From Hymenobacter pini (GTDB taxonomy: Bacteria; Bacteroidota; Bacteroidia; Cytophagales; Hymenobacteraceae): a stretch of 64,000 nt of DNA. The stretch lies in contig NZ_JAIZZH010000001.1 of the NCBI RefSeq assembly GCF_020421205.1, positions 744,001-808,000 on the forward strand, given 5' to 3'. Shown here piece by piece: positions 45,698-53,298 of this stretch (within the stretch, counting starts at the first letter, position 1; every line of letters begins with the position of its first letter). Under the pieces are notes generated by a model. The model saw nothing but the letters and a program-made list of their open reading frames with translations. It ran no database searches and was not told where the DNA came from. The translations under genes were made by a program, and so were the position numbers.

Positions 45698-46243
45698 TTA
45701 CTTGGCCTTGCCTGTCACATCGAAGCCGATGGCCGCCCGCACCTGCATGGGCTGGGTGATAGGCTGGCGAGTAGTACCGCGCAGTTCTACCGTAAACTGC
45801 GAGGCCTGTAGGTACTGCTTCAGGTCGTCGCTGTTCTGAACGGGTACCGTAATGGTTTGCGTGTTGGTAGCCGGGTTCTGAAACTCGCCCAGCTTCACGG
45901 AGCTGCCGTTGGCCGACAGGTAGGCCTCGCCGCTGGAAATCAGCCCGAAGTTGTTGCTGTTGGTAGAGAGCAGTGTGAACTGCAATGACTTCAGCTTCAC
46001 GGCTTGTACGGCGGCTTTGTTCTTGTCCAGCTCCGCCTGCAGCGTGGAGGTTTTGCTGGCCGTGGTACTAAAGGTAGTTTGGTTGGTAGGGTTGATGGTG
46101 AAATCAACATCGGCCACGTTGTAGGCGAAGTTGATCTTCACAGCATCCTTGATCTTGTCGCAGCTAGTGCTGGCCAGGGCGGTAGCCGACAGCAGCCCGG
46201 CGGCAGCTACAGAACGGAAACGGCGGGTAGTGGTGAGGTACAT
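45698..46243 (-). CDS. Lipoprotein of unknown function
   Basis: A 181-residue protein. The signal (MYLTTTRRFRSVAAAGLLSATALAS) ends at TSC, a lipobox-like site. The mature part is mostly beta-type with Thr/Asn/Ser-rich strands (DVDFTINPTNQTTFSTT, FTLLSTNSNNFGLIS), and ends PMQVRAAIGFDVTGKAK. It has no recognised domain. The start is the ATG at 46241-46243; a longer frame to 46396 lacks a signal peptide. It is probably at the inner face of the outer membrane or the surface. Confidence 0.7.
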   Translation of the reverse strand: MYLTTTRRFRSVAAAGLLSATALASTSCDKIKDAVKINFAYNVADVDFTINPTNQTTFSTTASKTSTLQAELDKNKAAVQAVKLKSLQFTLLSTNSNNFGLISSGEAYLSANGSSVKLGEFQNPATNTQTITVPVQNSDDLKQYLQASQFTVELRGTTRQPITQPMQVRAAIGFDVTGKAK

Positions 46244-46437
46244 GGTAGTGGGGGGGAAGAGTGAAGAATAAAAGCAGCAAATGCGTACATTCAGTCGCGT
46301 TTTCTGGGTTGAATGTATCGGCTGCTGCCTGAGACGCTCTCCGCAAATCGATGAGGCCAGACGAAAAATCGTTGAATCTTGATTGTGGTATACCAAGTAA
46401 AATTTGCACCTGACTTTTCGCTTTGCTTCTGCTCACC

Positions 46438-47208
46438 ATGCAGCCCACCACCACTGAAAAACCGCTGACCTGCGTAATCCTGGAAGATGACCTGCTGATT
46501 CGGGAGCTGGTAGTGGGATTTGTGGAGCAAGTGCCCGGTCTGCAACTGGCCGCAGCCTTCGAGCACCCCGTGGCGGCTTTCGACTACCTGAGCCAGCACC
46601 CCGTTGACTTGCTGATTTCCGATATTGAACTGCCCGGTCTGAGCGGGCTGGAGCTAGTGCGCTCCTTGCGGCAGCCCCCGCTGGTCATCTTCATTACCTC
46701 GCACGCGCACTACGCCGCCCAAACGTATGACCTGGACGCCGTAGATTTTCTGCCGAAGCCATTGGCTTTCCAGCGTTTCCTGCGGGCCGTGGATAAAGCC
46801 CTGCTGATGTTTCGGGCGCGGCAGCAATGGCAGCAGCCAACGGAGGCTGGCCCGCCCGCCCTGGAAACGCACCCGGAAGACTTCTTTATCCGGACGGAGC
46901 TGCAGTACGTGCGCCTGCGCTACGCCGATGTGCTGTACGTGGAAGCTATGCGCGACTTCACCAAGCTTCACTTGGTAGATGGTACCGTGCACATTACTCT
47001 GGTGAACCTAAAACACCTGGAGGAACAGCTGCCCGCCCGCCATTTCATGCGCACCCACCGGTCGTTCTTGGTCAACGCCGACAAGATTGACGTCATTACC
47101 GGCCAGGATGTGCAGGTGCAGAAAAAGCTGGTGCCCCTGAGCCTGTCGTACCGGGATGCGGTAACGGAGCGGGTGGTGCAAAACCGGCTGATAACCCGGC
47201 GGCGTTAG
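46438..47208 (+). CDS. LytTR-family response regulator
   Basis: A 256-residue regulator. The receiver (about 12-130) shows ILEDDLLIREL, the phospho-acceptor Asp62 in LLISDIELPG and the Lys in FLPKPLAFQRFL. The LytTR DNA-binding domain (about 150-256) holds FFIRTELQYVRLRYADVLYVEAMRD and HFMRTHRSFLVNADKI, the family's His/Arg pattern. The stop overlaps the stop of the TPR histidine kinase on the other strand by 3 bases, so these two convergent genes are the likely pair. The ATG at 46438 is chosen over an in-frame TTG at 46423. Its targets are unknown. Confidence 0.92.
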   Translation: MQPTTTEKPLTCVILEDDLLIRELVVGFVEQVPGLQLAAAFEHPVAAFDYLSQHPVDLLISDIELPGLSGLELVRSLRQPPLVIFITSHAHYAAQTYDLDAVDFLPKPLAFQRFLRAVDKALLMFRARQQWQQPTEAGPPALETHPEDFFIRTELQYVRLRYADVLYVEAMRDFTKLHLVDGTVHITLVNLKHLEEQLPARHFMRTHRSFLVNADKIDVITGQDVQVQKKLVPLSLSYRDAVTERVVQNRLITRRR

Positions 47209-49367
47209 GCCACTACGCTAAGCTTCGCCGCGCGGGGCAGGCTGAACACTACCGTAGTGCCCTGCTGGGGCCCGGCGCTTTCCACCCGCAGGCGGCCTCC
47301 GTTACGCTCTACAAAGTCGCGCACCAGCACCAGGCCCAGGCCGGTACCCCGTTCCTGGGCTGTGCCCACTGTACTACGTGGCGGGGTGGGCTGGCTCAGG
47401 GCATGCAGCTGTTCTGCCGTGAGGCCCACGCCCGAGTCGGTTACGGCCACCTGCCAGTCGCCGGCCGCCGTTTCGGTAGCACCCACCTGGATGGTGCCCC
47501 CGGCGGGAGTGAACTTGATGGCATTGCTGAGCAGGTTACGCAGAATCAGGCGCACCATGTCGGCGTCGGCCCACACGGTTTCTTCGCCGGTGAGGGTACT
47601 GCTGAGGGTGAGGTCCTTGTTTTCGGCCGCCGTACGCAGCAGCCGGAAGTTCTCCTCCACTGACTCCTGCAAAGGAAACGCCGAGGGACTTACCCTGTCG
47701 GAGGCCTGCATTTGCACGGCGGCCCAGCTGAGTAAGTTGTCGATGAGGCCAAGCACTTGGTTAAGCGTCTGGTCGAGACGCTGAGAGTATTGGGCCAGCT
47801 TTTCCTGCGGCAACTGCTTGAGGTTGAGCAGCGCAACAAACGCGTGGAGCGAATGGAGTGGCCCGCGCAAATCGTGGCCGATGATACTAAACAGCCGGTC
47901 TTTGGTGCGGTTAAGTTGTTCCAGCAGGGCCCGTTGCTCCTCAATCTTACGGTTTTTCTGATCGAGCAGCCGGTTCACGCGCCACAGCCCAATGCCGGCG
48001 CCCAGCACCAGCAACAGCCCGCCAGTCAGGCCCAGCACTACCCAGCGCTGTTGCCGGAGCCGCTGCTCCTGCAGTTGCTGGTCTTTGCGCAGCAGTTGCA
48101 CCCGGTGGCGCTCCTGGCTCAGGTCAAAATCACCCTGCAGCCGGCCCAGCGCCTCCGATTTTTCGTGGTTGAAGGTGGAGTCCTTGGCCGCTACGGCCAC
48201 CTCGCGGAACCGCAGCGCCTCCCGGAAGTCACCCCGCTGGCGGGCCAGTTTGCTTAGCAGGTCGGCGGCGTTGTACTGGTCGGGCAGAATGCCGATTTTC
48301 TGGGTCAGCTGCAAACACTCCTGGGCGTAGCGCTCCGCCTGCGCCCAGTTGCGCAGCAGGTAATAGGCCTGGGCCTGGTTGAACAGGGCCGATACTATCA
48401 GGGTTTGGTCGCCGCCCGGCCGCAGTAGCCGCAACGAATGATCCATGAGCGGAATTACCCGGGCCGGCTGGTTTTGGCGCAGATACAGGATGGCCAGATT
48501 TTCGAGCACTGCGGCCACGTTAACGGGCTGGTGCAGCGCCGTGAAGTTGGCTTCGGCCTTGCGAAACAGGCGGGCGGCCTGGTCGTATTCGCGCAGGTTA
48601 CGGAGGGCAACCCCGGCATTCACGTAGCAGCGGGCCACTGAACTGGAGTCGCCGGCCCGGCGCAACGTCTGAATGGCGAGGTCATAATACGGCAAAGAGC
48701 GGCGGTACTGCTCCTGACTTTGGTACACGTTGCCGATGCTGGCATAGTCACTGCCCAGGCCGGTGTCATTCCCAATCAGTTTCAGCCGCCGCACCGATTC
48801 CAGGTAGCTCCGCAGGGCGCGCGGAAAGTCGCCCTGCGCAGAATAGGTGTCGCCTAAGTCGCTGAGGAACTTGGTAGAGCGGAGGGTGTCGCGCGTGCGC
48901 TCAGCCAAACGTAGCCCCTGCATGGCGGTTTCCACGGCCTGGGCGTAGCGGCCCTCGGCGTTGTCGATGGTAGCCAGCCGGTGCAGAGCCTTTAGCTGGT
49001 CGGTGGCGCGGCCGGCGGTGCGGGCCAGTTCGCTGCCGCGCTGCACGGCCTGGCGCGCTTCCGGCATGCGGGCCTGCTGCCAGAAGTTTTCCCCCAGGTG
49101 CAGCTGAGCCCGAATCTGCCCCGGTACAAAACGCAATTGCCGGGCCAACTGCAACGACTCCTGGAAAGCCTGCTCGGCGGCCGGATATTGGCCCGCCTGC
49201 ATGCGGGCCCAGCCTAGCTCATCCAGCCGGTTAGCCCGCACGGTATCGGGCCGAGTACTGGTTTGTACCAAGCGTTGCAGGCTATCAAGTAGAGACGTTG
49301 GCTGCGCGAAGCAGAAATGGCCAACCAGGCAACCCAAGCTGGTCAGCAGGCAGGGGAGGAGCCGCAC
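47205..49367 (-). CDS. TPR-containing sensor histidine kinase
   Basis: A 720-residue kinase. It has a signal-type N-terminus (RLLPCLLTSLGCLVGHFCFA), TPR repeats (about 60-400: WARMQAGQYPAAEQAF, YASIGNVYQSQEQYRRSLPYYD), a coiled coil, one transmembrane helix (VVLGLTGGLLLVLGAGIGLW) and HisKA (IIGHDLRGPLHS, His498). The HATPase domain has N box LSNAIKFTP, G1 VTDSGVGL and G2 GTGLGLVLV. It starts at GTG 49365-49367, because the signal peptide begins there; an earlier GTG at 49472 would overlap the Mpo1-like gene. The stop shares bases with the stop of the LytTR regulator. The periplasmic TPRs probably bind a protein or peptide signal. Confidence 0.9.
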   Translation of the reverse strand: MRLLPCLLTSLGCLVGHFCFAQPTSLLDSLQRLVQTSTRPDTVRANRLDELGWARMQAGQYPAAEQAFQESLQLARQLRFVPGQIRAQLHLGENFWQQARMPEARQAVQRGSELARTAGRATDQLKALHRLATIDNAEGRYAQAVETAMQGLRLAERTRDTLRSTKFLSDLGDTYSAQGDFPRALRSYLESVRRLKLIGNDTGLGSDYASIGNVYQSQEQYRRSLPYYDLAIQTLRRAGDSSSVARCYVNAGVALRNLREYDQAARLFRKAEANFTALHQPVNVAAVLENLAILYLRQNQPARVIPLMDHSLRLLRPGGDQTLIVSALFNQAQAYYLLRNWAQAERYAQECLQLTQKIGILPDQYNAADLLSKLARQRGDFREALRFREVAVAAKDSTFNHEKSEALGRLQGDFDLSQERHRVQLLRKDQQLQEQRLRQQRWVVLGLTGGLLLVLGAGIGLWRVNRLLDQKNRKIEEQRALLEQLNRTKDRLFSIIGHDLRGPLHSLHAFVALLNLKQLPQEKLAQYSQRLDQTLNQVLGLIDNLLSWAAVQMQASDRVSPSAFPLQESVEENFRLLRTAAENKDLTLSSTLTGEETVWADADMVRLILRNLLSNAIKFTPAGGTIQVGATETAAGDWQVAVTDSGVGLTAEQLHALSQPTPPRSTVGTAQERGTGLGLVLVRDFVERNGGRLRVESAGPQQGTTVVFSLPRAAKLSVVA

Positions 49368-49426
49368 GGTGCAAAAGGGGCTTAGAAGTGTAGAATAAGA
49401 ATAGCCGGACGTGATAAAGTGGCAGA

Positions 49427-49912
49427 CTAATAGCGCCACCCCAAGCGGCGGTACACGAAATGCAGCAGCCACAGCGGGCCAATCAGTAGGAATTGCAGGT
49501 CTTTCAGGAAGCTAGGTTTTTTGCCCTCCACCTTGTGCCCCCAAAATTGCCCAACCCAGGCCAGCACGAAAATAATCAGGCACACGGCCCACAGGGGCAG
49601 AACGGCCGTAGCATCCACTACGCGCAGGACCAGGGCCATTACCGCCCATACCAGCACCATGCCCATTGCCAGCCGGCCCGACAGGCGTAGGTAGTACAAG
49701 ACGGCCAGTACCATTGCTACGGTGGCCCAGTTCAGCCAAGGTGTGCTGGCCCGCAGCCCGGCCGGCACCGGCACCGACCACAACAGCCCCAGAATGGCAA
49801 ACATGATAAGCGGCACGCATACCCAATGCACCAGCTTGTTAGTGGGGTTCTGGTGGCTTTCGGCGTACTCATTCAATAGACGCTGAACGGGCGAAATCAG
49901 GGCGGAGGTCAT
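49427..49912 (-). CDS. Mpo1-like (DUF962) membrane protein
   Basis: A 161-residue membrane protein with four hydrophobic helices. Conserved features of the Mpo1/YGL010w group are visible: HQNPTNKLVHWVCVPL near residue 20 and WVGQFWGHKVEGKKPSFLKDL near 115, which carry the His residues proposed to bind iron in the yeast dioxygenase. Yeast Mpo1 takes part in alpha-oxidation of 2-hydroxy fatty acids; the bacterial function is unknown. The ATG at 49910-49912 is chosen; the longer frame to 50011 has no matching sequence. It lies directly upstream of the TPR kinase gene on the same strand, so they could be co-transcribed. Confidence 0.8.
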   Translation of the reverse strand: MTSALISPVQRLLNEYAESHQNPTNKLVHWVCVPLIMFAILGLLWSVPVPAGLRASTPWLNWATVAMVLAVLYYLRLSGRLAMGMVLVWAVMALVLRVVDATAVLPLWAVCLIIFVLAWVGQFWGHKVEGKKPSFLKDLQFLLIGPLWLLHFVYRRLGWRY

Positions 49913-50002
49913 AGTAGCAGGTTGTGTGGGAGCTAAAAGATACCAGTTTCCGGAATACTTCAAAAACTGCCTGCTTGATGGCTGAAGTTGGTACCAAAAA
50001 CA

Positions 50003-50033
50003 ACAGGCCATCCTCGCCGGGAGGATGGCCTGT
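50003..50033 (-). terminator. Terminator downstream of the dienelactone hydrolase gene
   Basis: A perfect 13-bp stem (50003-50015 with 50021-50033, loop of 5). On the minus strand it is followed by TTGTTTTTGG, a short T-run. Confidence 0.75.
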
Positions 50034-50061
50034 GTGCACGGCCGCAGCGCAGATGAGGCGC

Positions 50062-50925
50062 TTATTTCAGCTTCAGATTTTTCTTAAGATAGGCAACTGA
50101 CGCCGCGTGGGCATCGGCGGCAAATTGCTTATTGTACTTAGGGTTGGAGGGGTTGGCGAAGGCGTGATCAGCGTCGTAGGTTTTCACAGTGAGGCCCTTC
50201 TTGGCTACCGCCATGTCTTTGCGGAACTGGTCTACCACTTCCTGGTTGATCCACTTGTCCTGCTTGGCGAAAATGAATAGCACGTCGGTGTTCAGCATCT
50301 TGAGCTTGGCTACATTCTTCTCGGGCATGCCGTAGTAAGCCACGCAGGCTTTGGCCTTGGGCCCGGCCAGCAAAGCCGTCTGAATGCTCCAACCCCCGCC
50401 GAAGCACCAACCGATGCTGGCAATCTGGGCGCTGGGGCCGGCGTATTGCAGGGCTCCTTTGATGATGGCCTGGGCCCGCTCGGTTTTTACGCCCTGCATC
50501 AGTTTACCGGCTTGGTCGGCGTCGGTGGCTACCTGGCCGTCGTACAGGTCAAGGGCCAGCACGTTCACGCCGGGCAGCTCCTCAGCAAAACGAGCGGCTT
50601 CCTGCTTGATGTAGTCGTTCAGACCCCACCACTCGTGAATCACCAGCAGGTACTTGTCTGACTTGGTTTTGCTCTTGATTTCAAACGCTTTGCCCGGTTG
50701 GCCGTCGGTGGTTTTGAATTCAATCATGCTGCCTTCGCCGGCGTAGGTGAAAGGCAGCGGCGCATCGTGGCCGCCGGAGAAATCTTCGTTAGAAGCCAGC
50801 ATGGCAAACACTTCGGTTGCATTCTGGCCCGCCGTGGGTTTGGCGCAGCAACTCAGGGCTGTTTGAGCGGTGGCACCTGAAGCCAGGCCCAGCAGCAGGG
50901 CGCAGAGGGTCCAGAGTTTTTTCAT
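50062..50925 (-). CDS. Secreted dienelactone hydrolase family protein
   Basis: A 287-residue alpha/beta hydrolase with a signal peptide (WTLCALLLGLASGATAQ). The Cys-His-Asp triad of dienelactone hydrolases is present: Cys174 in GWCFGGGWS, Asp223 in KQDKW and His254 in DADHAFANP. LLVIHEWWGLNDYIKQEAARF near residue 100 is the family's oxyanion region. Enzymes of this family split small lactones or esters; the substrate here is unknown. The export signal suggests a periplasmic role. It is followed by a terminator and stands alone. Confidence 0.9.
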   Translation of the reverse strand: MKKLWTLCALLLGLASGATAQTALSCCAKPTAGQNATEVFAMLASNEDFSGGHDAPLPFTYAGEGSMIEFKTTDGQPGKAFEIKSKTKSDKYLLVIHEWWGLNDYIKQEAARFAEELPGVNVLALDLYDGQVATDADQAGKLMQGVKTERAQAIIKGALQYAGPSAQIASIGWCFGGGWSIQTALLAGPKAKACVAYYGMPEKNVAKLKMLNTDVLFIFAKQDKWINQEVVDQFRKDMAVAKKGLTVKTYDADHAFANPSNPKYNKQFAADAHAASVAYLKKNLKLK

Positions 50926-51051
50926 GAATAGGGGAGATGAGGTGGGAGAAAATGAATCAGCCGATTACGGAATTAGTCGTAATCGGCTGATATAACCAGT
51001 CAGGCTGTACTTGGTTGTCGAGGCGCCAAATTTTCCATTGGCAAAGTCAAC

Positions 51052-52362
51052 CTAGAAATGGGTGGTAACTTCTGCTTTCAGCTCAGTGAGCAGCGCGTAC
51101 AAGCCCACGTAGGTGCGGTTTAGATAAATGAAATGCTCCGAGCCGCGGGGCTCCCGCTGCTGGCGCAACTCCGGCTGCTGCATCAGGTCGTCGCCGAGGG
51201 CGTACAGTTGCTGCATGTAGGCAGGGTCGCCGAAATTGAAGGTGGCTTGGCGGAATGGGCGGCCCACTAGCTCCAAAGAGGCATGCATAGTGCTTACGTA
51301 GAACTCCTGTCGGGTGGGCGTATCCTCGGGACGCACTACACCAGCCTCGGTAAGCAACTGGGTGAGGCGGGCTGAATCCGCCAGGGTTTCGGGGGCCAAT
51401 AGCGCCGTGAACAGGTGGTGCACATCGGCCGGAATTTCCTTCACGCACCCAAAATCCAGCACGCCCACCGTGCCGCCGTCATTATCCGTCAAGAGGAAAT
51501 TGCCGGGGTGGGGGTCGGCGTGTACTTGGCGCAGCTCGTGCAGCTGAAACATGTAGAAGTCCCATAGGGCCTGACCCAGTTGATTGCGCGTTGTCTGGCT
51601 AGGACTGGTAGCTAACAACTCCTTGAGGTGCTGGCCCGGCAGCCAATCCATCGTCAGAATGCGGCTGGACGACAGTTCCGGGTAATACTGCGGAAACTGC
51701 AGGTGGGGCAAGTGGGCGCAGGCGGCGGCAATTTGCTGGCCCCGGCGCAGCTCCAAGGCGTAGTCGGTCTCTTCCAGCAGGCGGGTTTCCACCTCCTGCA
51801 TGTAGGGCCGCACGGTGGCTTCGTCGAGGCCCAGCACGCGCAAGGCAATAGGCTTCACCAGCCGGATATCGGAACGGATGCTGTCGGCCACGCCGGGGTA
51901 CTGCACTTTCACGGCCAGTTGCTGGCCGGCTTTCCGGGCAAAATGCACCTGCCCAATGCTGGCCGCCTGCCGGGCGTTGATGTCGAATTCCTCAAATACC
52001 TCAAACGGCGACTTTCCAAACGCATCCCGAAACGCCTTCACCACCAGCGGGCCCGACAACGGCGGCGTTTGGTACTGGGCTTGGGCAAACTGGTCGGCGT
52101 AGGCCGTGGGCAGCAGGTTTTTCTCCATGGCCAGCATCTGGGCCACCTTCAGCACCGAGCCTTTCATCTCGCTGAGGGTGCCGTATAGCTCGGCGGCGTT
52201 GGCGGCGTGCAGGTCGTCGGTGGTGCTTTCAGCCCCCACGGCCCGCTTGGCGTAGTGCTTCACATAGTTGGCCCCCACATTCAGGCCGGTCTTGGCAAAA
52301 CGCGCCGCCCGCGCCACTTTGGAAGTAGGCAGGGAGGAAAGTTGATTGGGAATATCGTCCAT
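51052..52362 (-). CDS. ABC1/UbiB-family atypical kinase
   Basis: A 436-residue kinase-like protein. The family's conserved pieces are KGSVLKVAQMLAM near residue 60 (form of the KxGQ motif), ASIGQVHFARKAG near 130, VKVQYPG near 150 and the catalytic HADPHPGNFLLTD near 285 with VLDFGCV following (DFG-type metal-binding). ABC1/UbiB proteins are needed for quinone synthesis or lipid handling in other organisms. The ATG at 52362 is chosen; the frame extends 37 codons further without family similarity. A TetR gene ends 79 bases upstream on the same strand, and the two are probably one transcript. Confidence 0.9.
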   Translation of the reverse strand: MDDIPNQLSSLPTSKVARAARFAKTGLNVGANYVKHYAKRAVGAESTTDDLHAANAAELYGTLSEMKGSVLKVAQMLAMEKNLLPTAYADQFAQAQYQTPPLSGPLVVKAFRDAFGKSPFEVFEEFDINARQAASIGQVHFARKAGQQLAVKVQYPGVADSIRSDIRLVKPIALRVLGLDEATVRPYMQEVETRLLEETDYALELRRGQQIAAACAHLPHLQFPQYYPELSSSRILTMDWLPGQHLKELLATSPSQTTRNQLGQALWDFYMFQLHELRQVHADPHPGNFLLTDNDGGTVGVLDFGCVKEIPADVHHLFTALLAPETLADSARLTQLLTEAGVVRPEDTPTRQEFYVSTMHASLELVGRPFRQATFNFGDPAYMQQLYALGDDLMQQPELRQQREPRGSEHFIYLNRTYVGLYALLTELKAEVTTHF

Positions 52363-52441
52363 GGGGATATTAACGAGGCAATTGATTCGCCACATGCTCA
52401 GGATGGCAACTGGCAATGTGTGCCCGGAGCAATGTTCTGGC

Positions 52442-53110
52442 TTACCGCCGCACCAGAAACCGCACGAAATCAATGGCCGAATCCAGGGTATTGCGGCCTA
52501 CCAGGTCGAAGCTCAGGGTTACGGCCTTCTCCACGGCGGCATCGGTGCGGGCAAAATCCACGGTGTCATCTTTGGCGAAGAAGCCGAGTACGAACAGCAT
52601 CTGCTGCCAGAAGGCGCGCGGATACTGGTCCTGCACCAGGGGGCGGCTGGCTACCTCCTCGGTGCGGCGGCCTTCCCGCAGAATTTCGCCCACGAACAGC
52701 TCAAACTCCTGGCGGAAATCATCGAGCACGCGGGGCGTGAGGCCGGGCATGGTGTGCAGGGAGCGGTGCAGGCTTTGCAGAGCGTAGCTGCGGTTGCGTT
52801 TCAGCAACTCCAGGAGCGTGTAGTAGAAGCCCAGCAGCTTCTCACGGCTACCGTACTGCTCCCACACGGGTTCCTGAGCCGCCAGGGCCCGCGCATCCCG
52901 CCCAAAGTCGGCCCAGATTTCCCGGTCAATGCCCTCGAAATTGGCGTAGAAACGGTAGAATTCCTGCTCCGGCAGGCCCAGCTTATCGGTAAGCTTAAAC
53001 ACGGAGGCTGGGGGCGTACCCTTGCGCTGCACGTATTCCAGGTAAGCTTGCTTGATGCGGGCTTTTAGCCCGGCGGCCGATTCGGCGGTAGAAGTAGGTT
53101 GCGGTTCCAT
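52442..53110 (-). CDS. TetR-family transcription regulator
   Basis: A 222-residue repressor-type protein. The N-terminal HTH (about 15-65) holds GLKARIKQAYLEYVQRKG, ASVFKLTDKLGLPEQEFYRFYANFEGI and the following helix. The rest is the helical ligand-binding and dimer domain. The usual recognition helix is slightly atypical (PEQEFYRFYANFE), but the spacing and pattern fit TetR. It lies just upstream of the ABC1/UbiB gene and may control it. No operator was identified. Confidence 0.85.
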   Translation of the reverse strand: MEPQPTSTAESAAGLKARIKQAYLEYVQRKGTPPASVFKLTDKLGLPEQEFYRFYANFEGIDREIWADFGRDARALAAQEPVWEQYGSREKLLGFYYTLLELLKRNRSYALQSLHRSLHTMPGLTPRVLDDFRQEFELFVGEILREGRRTEEVASRPLVQDQYPRAFWQQMLFVLGFFAKDDTVDFARTDAAVEKAVTLSFDLVGRNTLDSAIDFVRFLVRR

Positions 53111-53298
53111 AGTAGCATAACCCGGATATCCGGCATTAAGTTGTATAACCCGGCCGCTGACGTTGCGGATGGAAACCGGTAAATTAAAATGTCAGGCTAT
53201 AGAAAAATAATGCAAAATTTCGTGGGCTAACCAGCCAGTCGACAACTTTGCCGGCCTGTTACAAGTAGCCTGACTCGAATACTCATTCCTAATTCATT

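Noticed and set aside
49368..49472. N-terminal extension of the TPR kinase from a GTG at 49472
   Set aside because: It would overlap the end of the Mpo1-like gene by about 46 bases and place 35 residues before a good signal peptide.
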